DNA from: Saprospiraceae bacterium
GTDB lineage: Bacteria; Bacteroidota; Bacteroidia; Chitinophagales; Saprospiraceae
DNA: 64,000 bases
Direction: 5' to 3'
Assembly (NCBI GenBank): GCA_016711125.1
Contig: JADJTQ010000005.1
Coordinates: 434,001 to 498,000, forward strand
The translations under genes and the position numbers were made by a program. This document shows, in pieces, positions 54,059-63,769 of the stretch. How positions within the stretch are numbered: position 1 is the stretch's first letter; every line of letters begins with the position of its first letter. The notes under the pieces are model-generated. The model was not told the origin of the DNA and searched no databases. It worked only from the letters and a program-made list of their open reading frames with translations.

Positions 54059-55802
54059 ATGTCTTTCTTCGATCAAATAGGCATTCCATCCAATCCTGTG
54101 ATAGACCGTTTACCGAAACATTTATTGCAATTTGTCAAGCCGCAGAATTATGATAATTACTCGGCCATCGATCAAGCGGTTTGGCGGTATGTGATGCGAA
54201 GAAATGTCGCCCATCTTCAGCATGTGGCTCACGATTCATATTTAGATGGACTCCATCAATGTGGTATTTCCACGGAAGAAATTCCCAGCATGTACGGCAT
54301 GAATCGGATTTTGCAAAAGATCGGGTGGGCAGCGATAGCCGTCGACGGACTGATCCCGACTGATGCCTTTATGGAATTTCAAGCCTACAATGTTTTGGTA
54401 ATTGCATCCGATATCCGCTCGCTGCAGGATATTGAGTATACACCAGTACCTGACATCATCCATGAAAGTGCTGGTCATGCTCCGATTATTGCCAATCCCG
54501 AGTATAGCGAGTTTTTACGCCGGTTGGGTCAGATCGGATGCCGGGCCATTTCATCGGCTAAAGATGAAGATCTCCACTTAGCTGTCCGCGCCCTTACGGA
54601 TCTAAAGACTTCCCTAAAAGCCAACCCGGAAGCCATTGATGCAGCTGAACAAAAAATCAGCTTGCTGCAGGATCAGCAAGAAATATCAGAAATGACTGCC
54701 ATTCGAAATCTGCATTGGTGGAGTGTGGAATATGGATTAATCGGCAGTGTCGATGACTATAAAATGTATGGTGCTGGGCTATTATCATCCATCGGAGAAA
54801 GTAAGTGGTGCATGACAGACCGAGTTAAAAAGCTCCCATATTCGATCGATGCAATCCGGCAGAATTTCGATTATACAAAACCCCAGCCACAACTTTTTGT
54901 CACGCCCGATTTTGCCCATCTGAGTTTGGTTATCGAAGAATATGCTAATAAAATGGCCTTGCGCAGGGGAGGGTTGGATGCATTGCAAAAATTGATCGAT
55001 TCGAAGAAACTTGGAACCATTGAATTGAGTACTGGCATTCAGATAACCGGGGTATTTTCGAAGGTGATTGAAATCGATCGCGACAAGGTGGCCTTTTTTC
55101 CCTGCGGGTAAGACAGCGTTAGCCTACCGCGAAAAGGAACTCATTGGGCATGGCATATTAAATCACGCTCACGGTTTTGGTAGTCCGGTGGGAAAATTGA
55201 AAGGCATCAATCTTGCCATTGAAGATATGTATCCCCGCGATTTGGAGGTCTACAGTATTTATGAAGGCCGGCATGTCAAGCTCGAATTTGAAGGAGGAGT
55301 AACGGTGGAAGGCACTGTAATTACCGGCATCCGAAATCTCCAGGGCAAGATCCTTTTGATCCGGTTTAAAAATTGCCTCGTCAAGTATCGGGATGAGATT
55401 ATATTTACCCCCGACGAAGGTATTTATGATATGGCGGTTGGCAAGGAGGTCGTTAGCGGTTTTGCCGGCCCGGCCGATCTGAGTTCATTTAATTTAATGA
55501 CCCATGAAATTAGTAAAGATCAACCAATGGCCAAGAACCGGCAACAGGAAGATCTTGAATTGGCCTATCAGCAAGTCAGGACTTTAAGACAAAATGCCGC
55601 ACAAGAGTCCCAGAATTTCACCAATCTTGAAAAATTAGTCGTCAAATATCCAAACGAATGGTTATTGTTATTGGAGTGCCGGGAAATATCGGTCAGATGG
55701 CAGAATTCTATGTTTAAGAATAGTTTAGAGTACCAATTGAAAGAACTTGGGCGACGAAAACCAGAATTTGCTCATCTTATCGAAGAAGGTCTGGCATTTT
55801 AA
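54059..55802 (+). pseudogene. phhA: Phenylalanine 4-monooxygenase, single frameshift
   Basis: This aromatic amino acid hydroxylase turns phenylalanine into tyrosine with a pterin cofactor. The first 350 residues contain the complete catalytic fold: DIIHESAGHAPIIANPEY with iron ligands His135 and His140, the third ligand Glu224 in WWSVEYGLIG, and FFPAGKTALAYREKELIGHG across the break. The second piece has the Bacteroidota-type C-terminal extension (GFGSPVGKLKGINLAIEDM onward). The shift lies in a run of six T at about 55095-55100. Repairing one base gives about 580 residues, the usual length. It is either a very recent lesion or a homopolymer read error. Its tyrosine-pathway neighbour is deleted, which favours real loss. 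Confidence 0.85.
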
Positions 55803-55975
55803 TATTGTGGAGCTTGACTCGCTGACAATGGTTGGTTAGAACGTAGTTCAGCCAAAAAGCGACTTAAAAGGCTAGCAATTCCTTCCTTTAATTCGTTTAA
55901 TCTGGTAACCACTGCAAAAAATCGACTCCATATCGATATTCGTTTATTTTACCGTCGCAAATTATTTCCTTTACC

Positions 55976-57631
55976 ATGCGTAAAATTTACCCTCTATTTA
56001 TATTCCTCTACACATTCGTGCTACAGGCCCAACCCACCATGGGTCTCTTATCCTACGAGCCCGAAAAAACATACGAAGGTTACAATCTGATCTATCCTCA
56101 CAATCAACCCAATGTCTATCTTTTCAATAACTGTGGTGAAGTTGTGCATGTCTGGGAAGATAGTATCGACATTCGCCCGGGGAACACAGCATATCTTCAG
56201 CCGGATGGACGTTTGGTGAAAGCGAAACGTCCTAATGTGGTGGTCAACGACCGGATCTGGGCCGGCGGTGGTGGCGCTACAGTTGAGATTCGAGATTGGG
56301 AGAACAACCTGGAGTGGAGTTTTACTTTAAACAATGATACCGCCCGTCTGCATCATGACATCGAGGTGCTGCCAAATGGTAATATTCTGATGATTGCCTG
56401 GGAACTGAAGACGGTCGAAGAAGCAATTGAAGCAGGCAGAGATACGGCATTGCTGCAGGATAGTGAATTGTGGGCCGATTTTATACTGGAGGTTAGTCCT
56501 GCGCTGGATAGCATCATTTGGGAGTGGCACGTCTGGGATCATATGATTCAGGATTACGACAGCACAAAGGCCAATTACGGGGTAGTGGCCGACCATCCGC
56601 AACTGTTCAATCTGAATTTTGTGAGAGATGGTACCGCCAATTGGATGCATTCGAATGCAATCGCTTTTAATGCAGATTTAAATCAGATTGTAGTTAGCAG
56701 TCCCTTTCTCAGTGAGATTTATATCATTGATCATAGTACCACCAGGTCTCAGGCAGCCAGCCATGTCGGGGGTTTGAGTGGCAGGGGAGGAGACCTGATG
56801 TACCGGTGGGGCAATCCGCAGGCATACGGCCAGGGCACGGCTGATGATCAGCGATCTTTTTTTCAACATGATGTTCATTGGCTGGAGCAATTTGTCGCCC
56901 CTTCACATCCGCAATATGGAAAGCTGGCTTTATTTAATAATGAATTTGCTGAGGGCTCATATAGCCAGATCAGTGTAATCCAACCGCCGTGGGACATGTA
57001 TTCCTGGGCCTATACCCTGGAAAATGGAAAGTGGGGTCCGGCAAACTACGATCTCAATTTTGGCCACCCAGATACGCTTAAAATGTACAGTAGTGGACTT
57101 TCTAGTGTGCAACTTTTGTCAAATAATAATTATTTAATCTGCTCTGGCCGCGACGGTTATAGTTTTGAGCTGACCCCAGATCAGGAGGTAGTTTGGGAAT
57201 ATAAAACTCCTCTGAGAGGAGGTAACTGCGCTACCCAGGGTGACACCCTGATCGCTAATGAAAATCAGACCTTCCGCATCAAACGTTATCCGGTTGACTA
57301 TGCAGCTTTTGAAGGCCGCGATTTGACGCCATTATTTTATCTGGAGCTCAATCCGGATAGCACATTTTGTGATATGATCCTGCCGGTCGGAGAGGTGGGT
57401 CGCTACCAAGATCTACAGATCTATCCTAATCCGGCGAGTACTCAATTAAATATATCCTGGAAAACCAGTGCAGCAGTTGACGTCCGGATATTTGACCTCC
57501 AGAGTCGATTAATGAAAACACTTCATCGATCGAGTGCTCAGGATGTGATTGATGTCTCGGACATGGCTCCAGGACTTTATTTGGTAAAGATTGGGAATGG
57601 TCCGATTCAAAAGCTGGTGGTTACGCGGTAG
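55976..57631 (+). CDS. Arylsulfotransferase-like (ASST) T9SS cargo (551 aa)
   Basis: A signal peptide (to about LQAQ) is followed by a propeller-type ASST region: YEGYNLIYPHNQPNVYLFNNCGEVVHVWED, HHDIEVLPNGNILMIAWE, NWMHSNAIAFN, FFQHDVHWLEQ, LICSGRDGYSFELTPDQEVVWEY. The histidines of the HxD and WxH motifs that define family active sites are present. A type-A sorting tail ends the protein (LQIYPNPASTQLNISW ... MAPGLYLVKI ... KLVVTR), so it is exported to the surface by T9SS. ASST enzymes move sulfate between phenols, but many Bacteroidota members have no tested activity. The gene is intact, in contrast to its left neighbours. Confidence 0.85.
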   Translation: MRKIYPLFIFLYTFVLQAQPTMGLLSYEPEKTYEGYNLIYPHNQPNVYLFNNCGEVVHVWEDSIDIRPGNTAYLQPDGRLVKAKRPNVVVNDRIWAGGGGATVEIRDWENNLEWSFTLNNDTARLHHDIEVLPNGNILMIAWELKTVEEAIEAGRDTALLQDSELWADFILEVSPALDSIIWEWHVWDHMIQDYDSTKANYGVVADHPQLFNLNFVRDGTANWMHSNAIAFNADLNQIVVSSPFLSEIYIIDHSTTRSQAASHVGGLSGRGGDLMYRWGNPQAYGQGTADDQRSFFQHDVHWLEQFVAPSHPQYGKLALFNNEFAEGSYSQISVIQPPWDMYSWAYTLENGKWGPANYDLNFGHPDTLKMYSSGLSSVQLLSNNNYLICSGRDGYSFELTPDQEVVWEYKTPLRGGNCATQGDTLIANENQTFRIKRYPVDYAAFEGRDLTPLFYLELNPDSTFCDMILPVGEVGRYQDLQIYPNPASTQLNISWKTSAAVDVRIFDLQSRLMKTLHRSSAQDVIDVSDMAPGLYLVKIGNGPIQKLVVTR

Positions 57632-58045
57632 GTCACAGTAAGCGAATGGAGCTTCTTTCTACGATCGCTTAGTTTAATGCAGTCGAAAGATCCCCTACGT
57701 TTTAAGAAGATGGAATAGAGGCCTATGGAGGCGGTTGAAATACTCACCTAACGCCGATCTAATGAAAATAGATATTTACCTATAACAGGATCTGCCGTTC
57801 TCGCCGATTCTGGTTTTGTTTTCAACACACTCCTAGGAGGAAAGAAAACAAGGAGGAGAAAATAAAGTGATCAGAAACCTCACCTATGAGCAGATGAGAC
57901 CTAGTAGGTTAAATGAAAGTGACAAAATTGTTACACGCGCAAGAAACTTTCGGTTAGGGATCGGTCCTTATTTCTGGTTTGGGAGTATGTGCTCTAAATC
58001 CGTCAAGGCTATCTATGAACCCCTCCACATAGTTGCGTTTCCGGG
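57632..58045. other. Convergent intergenic region
   Basis: This lies between the ASST-like gene (plus) and the DUF6259 gene (minus). A 7-bp inverted repeat TAAGCGA/TCGCTTA (57639-57671) has a long 19-nt loop and could be a weak transcript end. There is a purine-rich GGAGGAAAGAAAACAAGGAGG stretch near 57836. No convincing gene. Confidence 0.4.
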
Positions 58046-60313
58046 TCAATCCGGTATAATTTCAATCATGCATATTCCTCTGGATTCTAATTTGAAGTCA
58101 ATTAGAATTCTACCGCTTGAATATCTACCTAAAGGTCTTCTGCCATCAATATCGATGAGGAATATCTCTCCCGTTTCTGATATATCATATTCCTTAGAGC
58201 CAAAATCCAAATTAATGGGAAACAATTCGTCACTGATACTTGCAATTGCAATACCCAGTGAATTATCATCTGACTTCCATGCTGAAGAGTAAATGGTTGG
58301 ATATTCTTTGTGATAGGTGGTAACATTACTCTGTTGACCGGCATAAATAGAAAGTCTGGAAATTGCAAGTTCTTTTACAGGAATTGACATTTCAGGAACC
58401 CTCATAAATCTTCCTTTTAATAAATATTTCAAACATTTTTTCCTAACTTTTACGAGCTGGGTGAGATATGCGATCTCTTCTTTTCGCTCCAAGTTCAAGA
58501 ATGGTCTGTAGTTAGAAATCATAGGTTGCATTCCCCAGGCAAAAGATCGCGCCTGCTCCATTAAAAATTGACCATTAAAAGATTCGTCTAGTACTTCCAA
58601 TGAATTTGCTGGTTTCTTCTCTATTGGCCAAAGGGCATCATATGGCGGACAAAGTAGTGATGAATAATTACCGTAAGTAATTCCGAACTCATGGTATACA
58701 GCTTGAAACAATGGTATTGGCTCCCATCCGTACACGCCCCCATATCGTTCCTGGCTCACCTGTAAAGCCAGGAACGCATCAAGGTAAGGTAACATGGTTT
58801 CGCTAACTCCCTCCCCCGACAACGTTATTTCGTTTTCAACTTTAACCCTTGATCGGATCTGATCTGTCAGCACACCCGAATACTTTTGCCAATAGTTACC
58901 ACCACCAATGCTATGATTATGCCCTTTATCATAACACATCTTGCTGATACAGGCTTGATCCATGTATATACCACTGACACCATAACTATTAATAACAGTA
59001 TCAGAGAGATCGCTATATTCTTGCCTCCAAAAGGGCGTTGTAATGCACATGTTGATGAGCGCATTTTCAGTAAAAATATTGTAGACATGAGATATCAATT
59101 TCCCCTTTCTGTCCTTCACCGCAGAGGTAATGGCATTCTTGTTGCTCCAGCTGTTGGTGGAAGCTCCCCACTGTAGTTGATTCATATAGACCAACGCGTT
59201 TACATCCTGTGATTTTGCCCATTCCACATTCTTAGTAAATAATTGGGCACCTTCTCTTGGAGGAATATATTCTGGAAAGCCGTCGTCATACAAACAACCA
59301 TGCCACCAATGCCACAAGACACTGACTGGCAAATCCAAATGTTTTCTCATAGCCACAGCAGGTTCAAGCACTTTGCCTGAAACGCCTCTGTTCCAAACCC
59401 AAAGTGCCGTCTCTTCCAGCCATTTAGGAGTCAAACCTGCTTTTAACCGGCTGTTTGCTGACCAATGTTGCTGCTCCCCCCATTCCCGATATTGCTCTGC
59501 CGCACTGATCCAGTCACCATAAAATACTCCTACCACCGCTTTATATTGCAAACTATAAGAATCCGTTCCCAAAACCAGTTCCGGGAAATTCTCCATCTCA
59601 TAGACCATCTGGCCAGCGCTATCTAATGAGAGGGCAAAGTTTTTTTGATAAGCGGCTGTATCATCGCAAGACACATAAAATCCCTTTCCCAAATCATCAT
59701 AAAGAGCCATAAACTGCATTGACAAAAATCCCGGATATGCCCAACCGAATTTCTTCGCCCTTCCCATTGATGACAGAAACTTTTTAGGACTCTTGAGTAA
59801 ACCACCCATCCAATGTGGTACTGCCAGATTTGATTCTCCCAACATGTCCACACCAGATATTCTGGGAAAAGTGACCTCTGTTGCCAAACGCTCGCCAAGG
59901 CCCCTAATGGCAAAATGCCACTTAGCGAAAGACTGACCTTCTTCAAGTGTAATCGTCGCTGTCGCTTCAAATGTCTCGTTCGATTCGCGTTTGAGACCCT
60001 TCCAGACCAAAACCAATGTCTCTTCATTAGGCCTTTCGAAACTAAAATGTTTCATATCCTCTATGTCAAGTACTTCACTGGTTCCTTCATGTTCCAATAG
60101 CAACTCCCATGGTGAATTGCTCTCGGTAGATGCCGACTGACATATTATTTCCTTTCGCTGAGAATCTTCCAAAGAAATAAAGCCACCATTACTCCGATCA
60201 AATTTCAATTGAATACTATCATTTCCTAAATCGATCGTCCGGGCGAAATTTGTTGTGGATAATCCATGATGAAAAAGGCTCAACAGAAAGACCAAAAAAA
60301 TATTAATACTCAT
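58046..60313 (-). CDS. DUF6259 putative glycoside hydrolase (755 aa)
   Basis: This is a secreted protein (signal peptide to about GLS) with an N-terminal beta-sandwich like that of retaining glycosidases (NDSIQLKFDRSNGGFISLED). It also has a TIM-barrel centre: ALWVWNRGVSG, PVSVLWHWWHGCLYDDGFPEYIPPREG, NALVYMNQLQWG, VSGIYMDQAC and SGEGVSETMLPYLDAFLA. These fit the DUF6259 family, which is distantly related to GH101-type alpha-galactosaminidases. Candidate acids are the Asp in YMDQAC and the Glu in SGEG. A C-terminal beta domain closes the chain. The substrate is unknown. The gene is intact and lies downstream of a DUF5916 outer-membrane protein on the same strand. Confidence 0.75.
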   Translation of the reverse strand: MSINIFLVFLLSLFHHGLSTTNFARTIDLGNDSIQLKFDRSNGGFISLEDSQRKEIICQSASTESNSPWELLLEHEGTSEVLDIEDMKHFSFERPNEETLVLVWKGLKRESNETFEATATITLEEGQSFAKWHFAIRGLGERLATEVTFPRISGVDMLGESNLAVPHWMGGLLKSPKKFLSSMGRAKKFGWAYPGFLSMQFMALYDDLGKGFYVSCDDTAAYQKNFALSLDSAGQMVYEMENFPELVLGTDSYSLQYKAVVGVFYGDWISAAEQYREWGEQQHWSANSRLKAGLTPKWLEETALWVWNRGVSGKVLEPAVAMRKHLDLPVSVLWHWWHGCLYDDGFPEYIPPREGAQLFTKNVEWAKSQDVNALVYMNQLQWGASTNSWSNKNAITSAVKDRKGKLISHVYNIFTENALINMCITTPFWRQEYSDLSDTVINSYGVSGIYMDQACISKMCYDKGHNHSIGGGNYWQKYSGVLTDQIRSRVKVENEITLSGEGVSETMLPYLDAFLALQVSQERYGGVYGWEPIPLFQAVYHEFGITYGNYSSLLCPPYDALWPIEKKPANSLEVLDESFNGQFLMEQARSFAWGMQPMISNYRPFLNLERKEEIAYLTQLVKVRKKCLKYLLKGRFMRVPEMSIPVKELAISRLSIYAGQQSNVTTYHKEYPTIYSSAWKSDDNSLGIAIASISDELFPINLDFGSKEYDISETGEIFLIDIDGRRPLGRYSSGRILIDFKLESRGICMIEIIPD

Positions 60314-60413
60314 AAGCCTAAAATTCTTTTTTTAAATTCATAACCTAAAAGTTGAATTGCCCAATAATGCCTGTTGTTCTATCTTGAAAAGATAAGTTGT
60401 TTCAGTGACATAT

Positions 60414-60665
60414 TTAAATCGATTCCAAAACAAGAGGAATACCTACCAAATAGTAGGTGCTGCCACTTCCTTGAGAAGAAACTCGTACCGTATCAATCCA
60501 GACTTTTTTTTGGCCATCCTTTGGATATGGAGTAATATCCAAATAACCCATACTTTTTAAACTCAGGCAGACTATAATCAATCCTGTCATGGCACGATAA
60601 TGTGTGGCCGAATAAATGTCAAAATGTAATTCTAAGTGCTTTACCGGGCTGATAATTAAGGTCAT
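60414..60665 (-). CDS. Hypothetical 83-aa ORF
   Basis: I do not recognise this short protein, which has a hydrophobic central stretch (AMTGLIIVCLSLKSMGYLDI) and a polar end. It lies between two intact minus-strand genes with gaps of 57 and 100 bp. It could be a small membrane protein, part of a leader region, or a relic. Evidence is weak. Confidence 0.3.
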   Translation of the reverse strand: MTLIISPVKHLELHFDIYSATHYRAMTGLIIVCLSLKSMGYLDITPYPKDGQKKVWIDTVRVSSQGSGSTYYLVGIPLVLESI

Positions 60666-60722
60666 TAGTTAACTATTGAGCACATGGTTTGGATGGATTG
60701 GATGTCCCAAAAAGCTGGACGA

Positions 60723-62900
60723 TTATTTAAACCAGTAGGATAGCTTGACTGCCAGTCCCCTGTTTTTATTGGTGAAATCACCTGTGTATGAATTTCCGGT
60801 ATAAATAATGAACAGATCTGAGACAGGGGCAAAACGCCATTGAAACCTCATGTTTAAATTAAAGTTAGCAATCTGATTGTTATACTGAGCGAAAGTTATA
60901 ATGAATAATTTATCGGTTAAGGTCAGGTCAAGTTTCGGTCCAATTAAGAAAAGCTTAGCGCTGCTATAGGGATCTGGAAGGGAAATATCATTATAATTCG
61001 CCGTGACTGATATGCTCCCGTAAGGTTGTACCCTGTAACTAAAATTAGTGCCAAAAGTCAGTCTGGTTCCATTGAAATAGCCTCCATAGCCACCATTGAA
61101 ATCGTAATAAAACAGACGGCGGGTGTCAGAAAAAAAAGTGACATTGGCATTTTTCCAATCGTGATCGCTTCCGGTATCAAGTTTAGCGCCACCGGTATTT
61201 GTGGGATCAAAAGATCGGTTGAGCTTAACGAATTGTTCATTTATCAGAAAACTTAGTTGATTCCTGTTTCTCCAGCCAATCGAATACCCAATCTGAGTCT
61301 GCCGGTCTGTCATATCCAGCTCAGGGCTAAAAATGATCTCGAATTCAGCACTTGGACCATGAGTCAGGATTCTACTATTGGCAGGGTAAAAAGTATATCC
61401 TAAAGATGGAGAAGACTCTAAATAACCACTTCGTCTAATGTAGCCTACCTCTGCTACATAATCGGATCCAACCCAAGATTGGTCAAACGCAGCTTTAAAG
61501 TTCGGTGTGGAATAGGTAATACTTCCAAAGCTAGCTGCGGAGGTACGAGATGCACCGGGATAAAATGCCTGATGATAAAAAGCCTTGCCGCTCCACCTAT
61601 CGTTCGGGCTTGCCACATTATATTCCAATCCGGCTACTATGTTAGAGTTATGACCTGAATACAAAGTGTCTAAATCATCACCGGTAACTAATTTATTTAC
61701 AAGAAATGCGACAATATTTGACCGACTAAAAACGCGTCTTTGCAAAACTGCTGCTGCAAAGTTGGCTGAGGGATTAATATCTTGCGATAGTGTCTGCATG
61801 TCCATCACTCCGATTCTCCAATTGTCGCCAAGCTGTCCACTTAACCTCCCACCTCCTATTACAGGTGCATTGAGCCCGATTCTCCTTGAAAAGAAAGGTT
61901 GAATACCGCTTTTCCCAAGGTTGGCAAACAAATCGGTGTTTTCAAGAAAGAATTGTCTTCTTTCTGGAAAAAAGAGTTCAAAACGGTCGAGGTTTGTTAC
62001 CTGCTCGTCTTGCTCCACCTGGGAATAATCAGGATTTACCGTGAGATCGAGATTTAACGAGGTTGACAGGATCATTTTGGCATCAAATCCGGCATCGACG
62101 TTCCACTTTGTCTGTCCGTCGGCCTGGGTATCAACAGAAGCCTTTCCTGCTACGTAAGGAATCAGTGATATTCCCATCCCAGTTTTTTGCAGTGGTTCAT
62201 CCCAGATAAGTGTTCCCGCAAAAGCAAGATTATTGTGCTTTGACTGACGAGGCATAGGTGCCCATGCCGATTTTTCGTTGGTTTTAAGATCAAGACGTCC
62301 AAAATTTATTCCCCATATTTTTGATCCTTCAAAATAGCGGAGACTACGAAAAGGAATGCTGATCTCCGTTGTCCAGCGGTCATCATAACTATGTACTGCC
62401 GATTTCCACTTGGTATCCCAGGTATATGCTACCTCGTCTCCGTTTGATTCTATCCCATCTCTTTGCACTCCTGCCTCGGAAACACCAAATGCAAAACCGT
62501 TTGTCAGGTCGTTATACGTGTCAATAAAGAACATAAAGTTGTCATTGCTGCTAAAGTTCCAATCCCTTCTTAAGGACTGAATGGGTCTTTTTCCGGGTGA
62601 GGGGTCATAGCAGATAGAGGCGATATATAAGTTGTTCTGGTCATATGTGACCATAACTTCAGTCTGTGCAATTGCATAGCCGGTGTCAGTAGGAGTGACA
62701 CGATGGAACTTTCGAACACGTTCTGCTGTCATCCATGGTTCTTCATCAAAAACACCATCGAGTTCTACTAGTTTATCCGTCTTTTTTATATGTAACTGGT
62801 ATTTTTCCCGGTTGATGCCGCCTGTTTGAGAGAAAAGCAATAATTTACCTATAAACAGGAAAATAACCAACATTAGCATCCTGGAGCGACAAATAGCCAT
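60723..62900 (-). CDS. DUF5916 outer-membrane protein with CBM9-like N-terminus (725 aa)
   Basis: A signal peptide (to about LLLFSQ) is followed by a carbohydrate-binding family 9-like sandwich (KLVELDGVFDEEPWMTAERV, YDQNNLYIASICYDP, WTTEISIPFRSLRYF). The DUF5916 region comes next: LNLDLTVNPDYSQVEQDEQVTNLDRFELFFPERRQFFLEN, then FFSRRIGL. The C-terminal half has many alternating strands of an outer-membrane beta-barrel and ends in aromatic WFK, as such barrels do. The family is widespread in Bacteroidota and its role is unknown. Carbohydrate capture or transport is only a guess based on the N-terminal fold. It is intact. Confidence 0.85.
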   Translation of the reverse strand: MAICRSRMLMLVIFLFIGKLLLFSQTGGINREKYQLHIKKTDKLVELDGVFDEEPWMTAERVRKFHRVTPTDTGYAIAQTEVMVTYDQNNLYIASICYDPSPGKRPIQSLRRDWNFSSNDNFMFFIDTYNDLTNGFAFGVSEAGVQRDGIESNGDEVAYTWDTKWKSAVHSYDDRWTTEISIPFRSLRYFEGSKIWGINFGRLDLKTNEKSAWAPMPRQSKHNNLAFAGTLIWDEPLQKTGMGISLIPYVAGKASVDTQADGQTKWNVDAGFDAKMILSTSLNLDLTVNPDYSQVEQDEQVTNLDRFELFFPERRQFFLENTDLFANLGKSGIQPFFSRRIGLNAPVIGGGRLSGQLGDNWRIGVMDMQTLSQDINPSANFAAAVLQRRVFSRSNIVAFLVNKLVTGDDLDTLYSGHNSNIVAGLEYNVASPNDRWSGKAFYHQAFYPGASRTSAASFGSITYSTPNFKAAFDQSWVGSDYVAEVGYIRRSGYLESSPSLGYTFYPANSRILTHGPSAEFEIIFSPELDMTDRQTQIGYSIGWRNRNQLSFLINEQFVKLNRSFDPTNTGGAKLDTGSDHDWKNANVTFFSDTRRLFYYDFNGGYGGYFNGTRLTFGTNFSYRVQPYGSISVTANYNDISLPDPYSSAKLFLIGPKLDLTLTDKLFIITFAQYNNQIANFNLNMRFQWRFAPVSDLFIIYTGNSYTGDFTNKNRGLAVKLSYWFK

Positions 62901-62937
62901 TAATTATTGATTAGGTCATTAAAATGGTCTCTTCTCA

Positions 62938-63177
62938 TTATTCGAAATAAAGTTCTTCAAGAAGACCGATGCAATGTGCACCGACGAATGTTCTACTGAG
63001 ACCAGCAACAAGTGTTTGTTGAAAGTAGTAATCTGCCCGGCAGCTACTTTCAAACATTCCCTCGAAATTTAGAAGAAAAAGAGTCTCATCTGCAGCTAGC
63101 ATTAGAGCAATTGTTAGCCAGACCATCAGGATAGTGCAGAGCTTGGTTAATCTGTATTTGATCCGTTTGTTCATCAT
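62938..63177 (-). CDS. Hypothetical 79-aa ORF with signal-like N-terminus
   Basis: It starts basic (MMNKRIKYRLTKLCTIL) and continues with a hydrophobic segment (MVWLTIALMLAAD), so export or a membrane anchor is possible. After that the text (ETLFLLNFEGMFESSCRADYYF) has no family I can name. It lies 38 bp upstream of the DUF5916 gene on the same strand and could be a short partner or a relic. Confidence 0.3.
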   Translation of the reverse strand: MMNKRIKYRLTKLCTILMVWLTIALMLAADETLFLLNFEGMFESSCRADYYFQQTLVAGLSRTFVGAHCIGLLEELYFE

Positions 63178-63769
63178 TAATCCAAATTACTGCGATTTAA
63201 CAATTTTGAAGCTAATTACACAGGAACTTTCGGAGGTTGGTACTTCCCTCTCCAAAATTCGAAGCAGAGGCTATAGTTGGGTAAAACTTGACTTAGTCTA
63301 TAATTATGGGGAAGGAAGTAGAAAATTCAGTATCGAATTCAGACTTGAAGTATTCCTTGAAGCATACGACGTACCGTAATAAGACCAGTCGACCGAGATG
63401 TGGAATTTGGGGCTAAGTATCTCAAGCATCAAGATGCATAGTGGATTCGAAGACCGAATTAGTGTGAACAGTTAGAAAAGGCATAACTCAGAAAATTCTT
63501 TTGGTTATTAATTCGTCCGAAATTCGGAAAAATGTTATATTCTTCTCAGGACACCATCGCTGAATGGCGATTTTGCTCAACATGGGACCAAGTCGCATTG
63601 TTTTGAGGCGTTTTCAGAATGATAAATAGTACTACATTGGAATCAATTCTTTCTTTTCATGAAGCTTACATAAGAAACGACTGCGCTGGTCCAGCACGTT
63701 GGTGGTCATTGACAAAAAAATCTAACACAACATCATAAAATTTTCAACTCTATTCTAAAAAAATCTAAA
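63178..63769. other. Intergenic region, no gene recognised
   Basis: About 590 bp lie between divergent genes. A short plus-strand ORF across 63134-63379 has no protein-like family features. No terminator or repeat found elsewhere in the window is seen. The promoter of the following gene should be in the AT-rich stretch 63700-63769. Confidence 0.35.

Noticed and set aside
57867..58292. 141-aa plus-strand ORF
   Set aside because: It is largely antisense to the well-supported DUF6259 gene and has no family features.
63134..63379. 81-aa plus-strand ORF
   Set aside because: It begins antisense to another ORF, and no homology-like pattern is visible.
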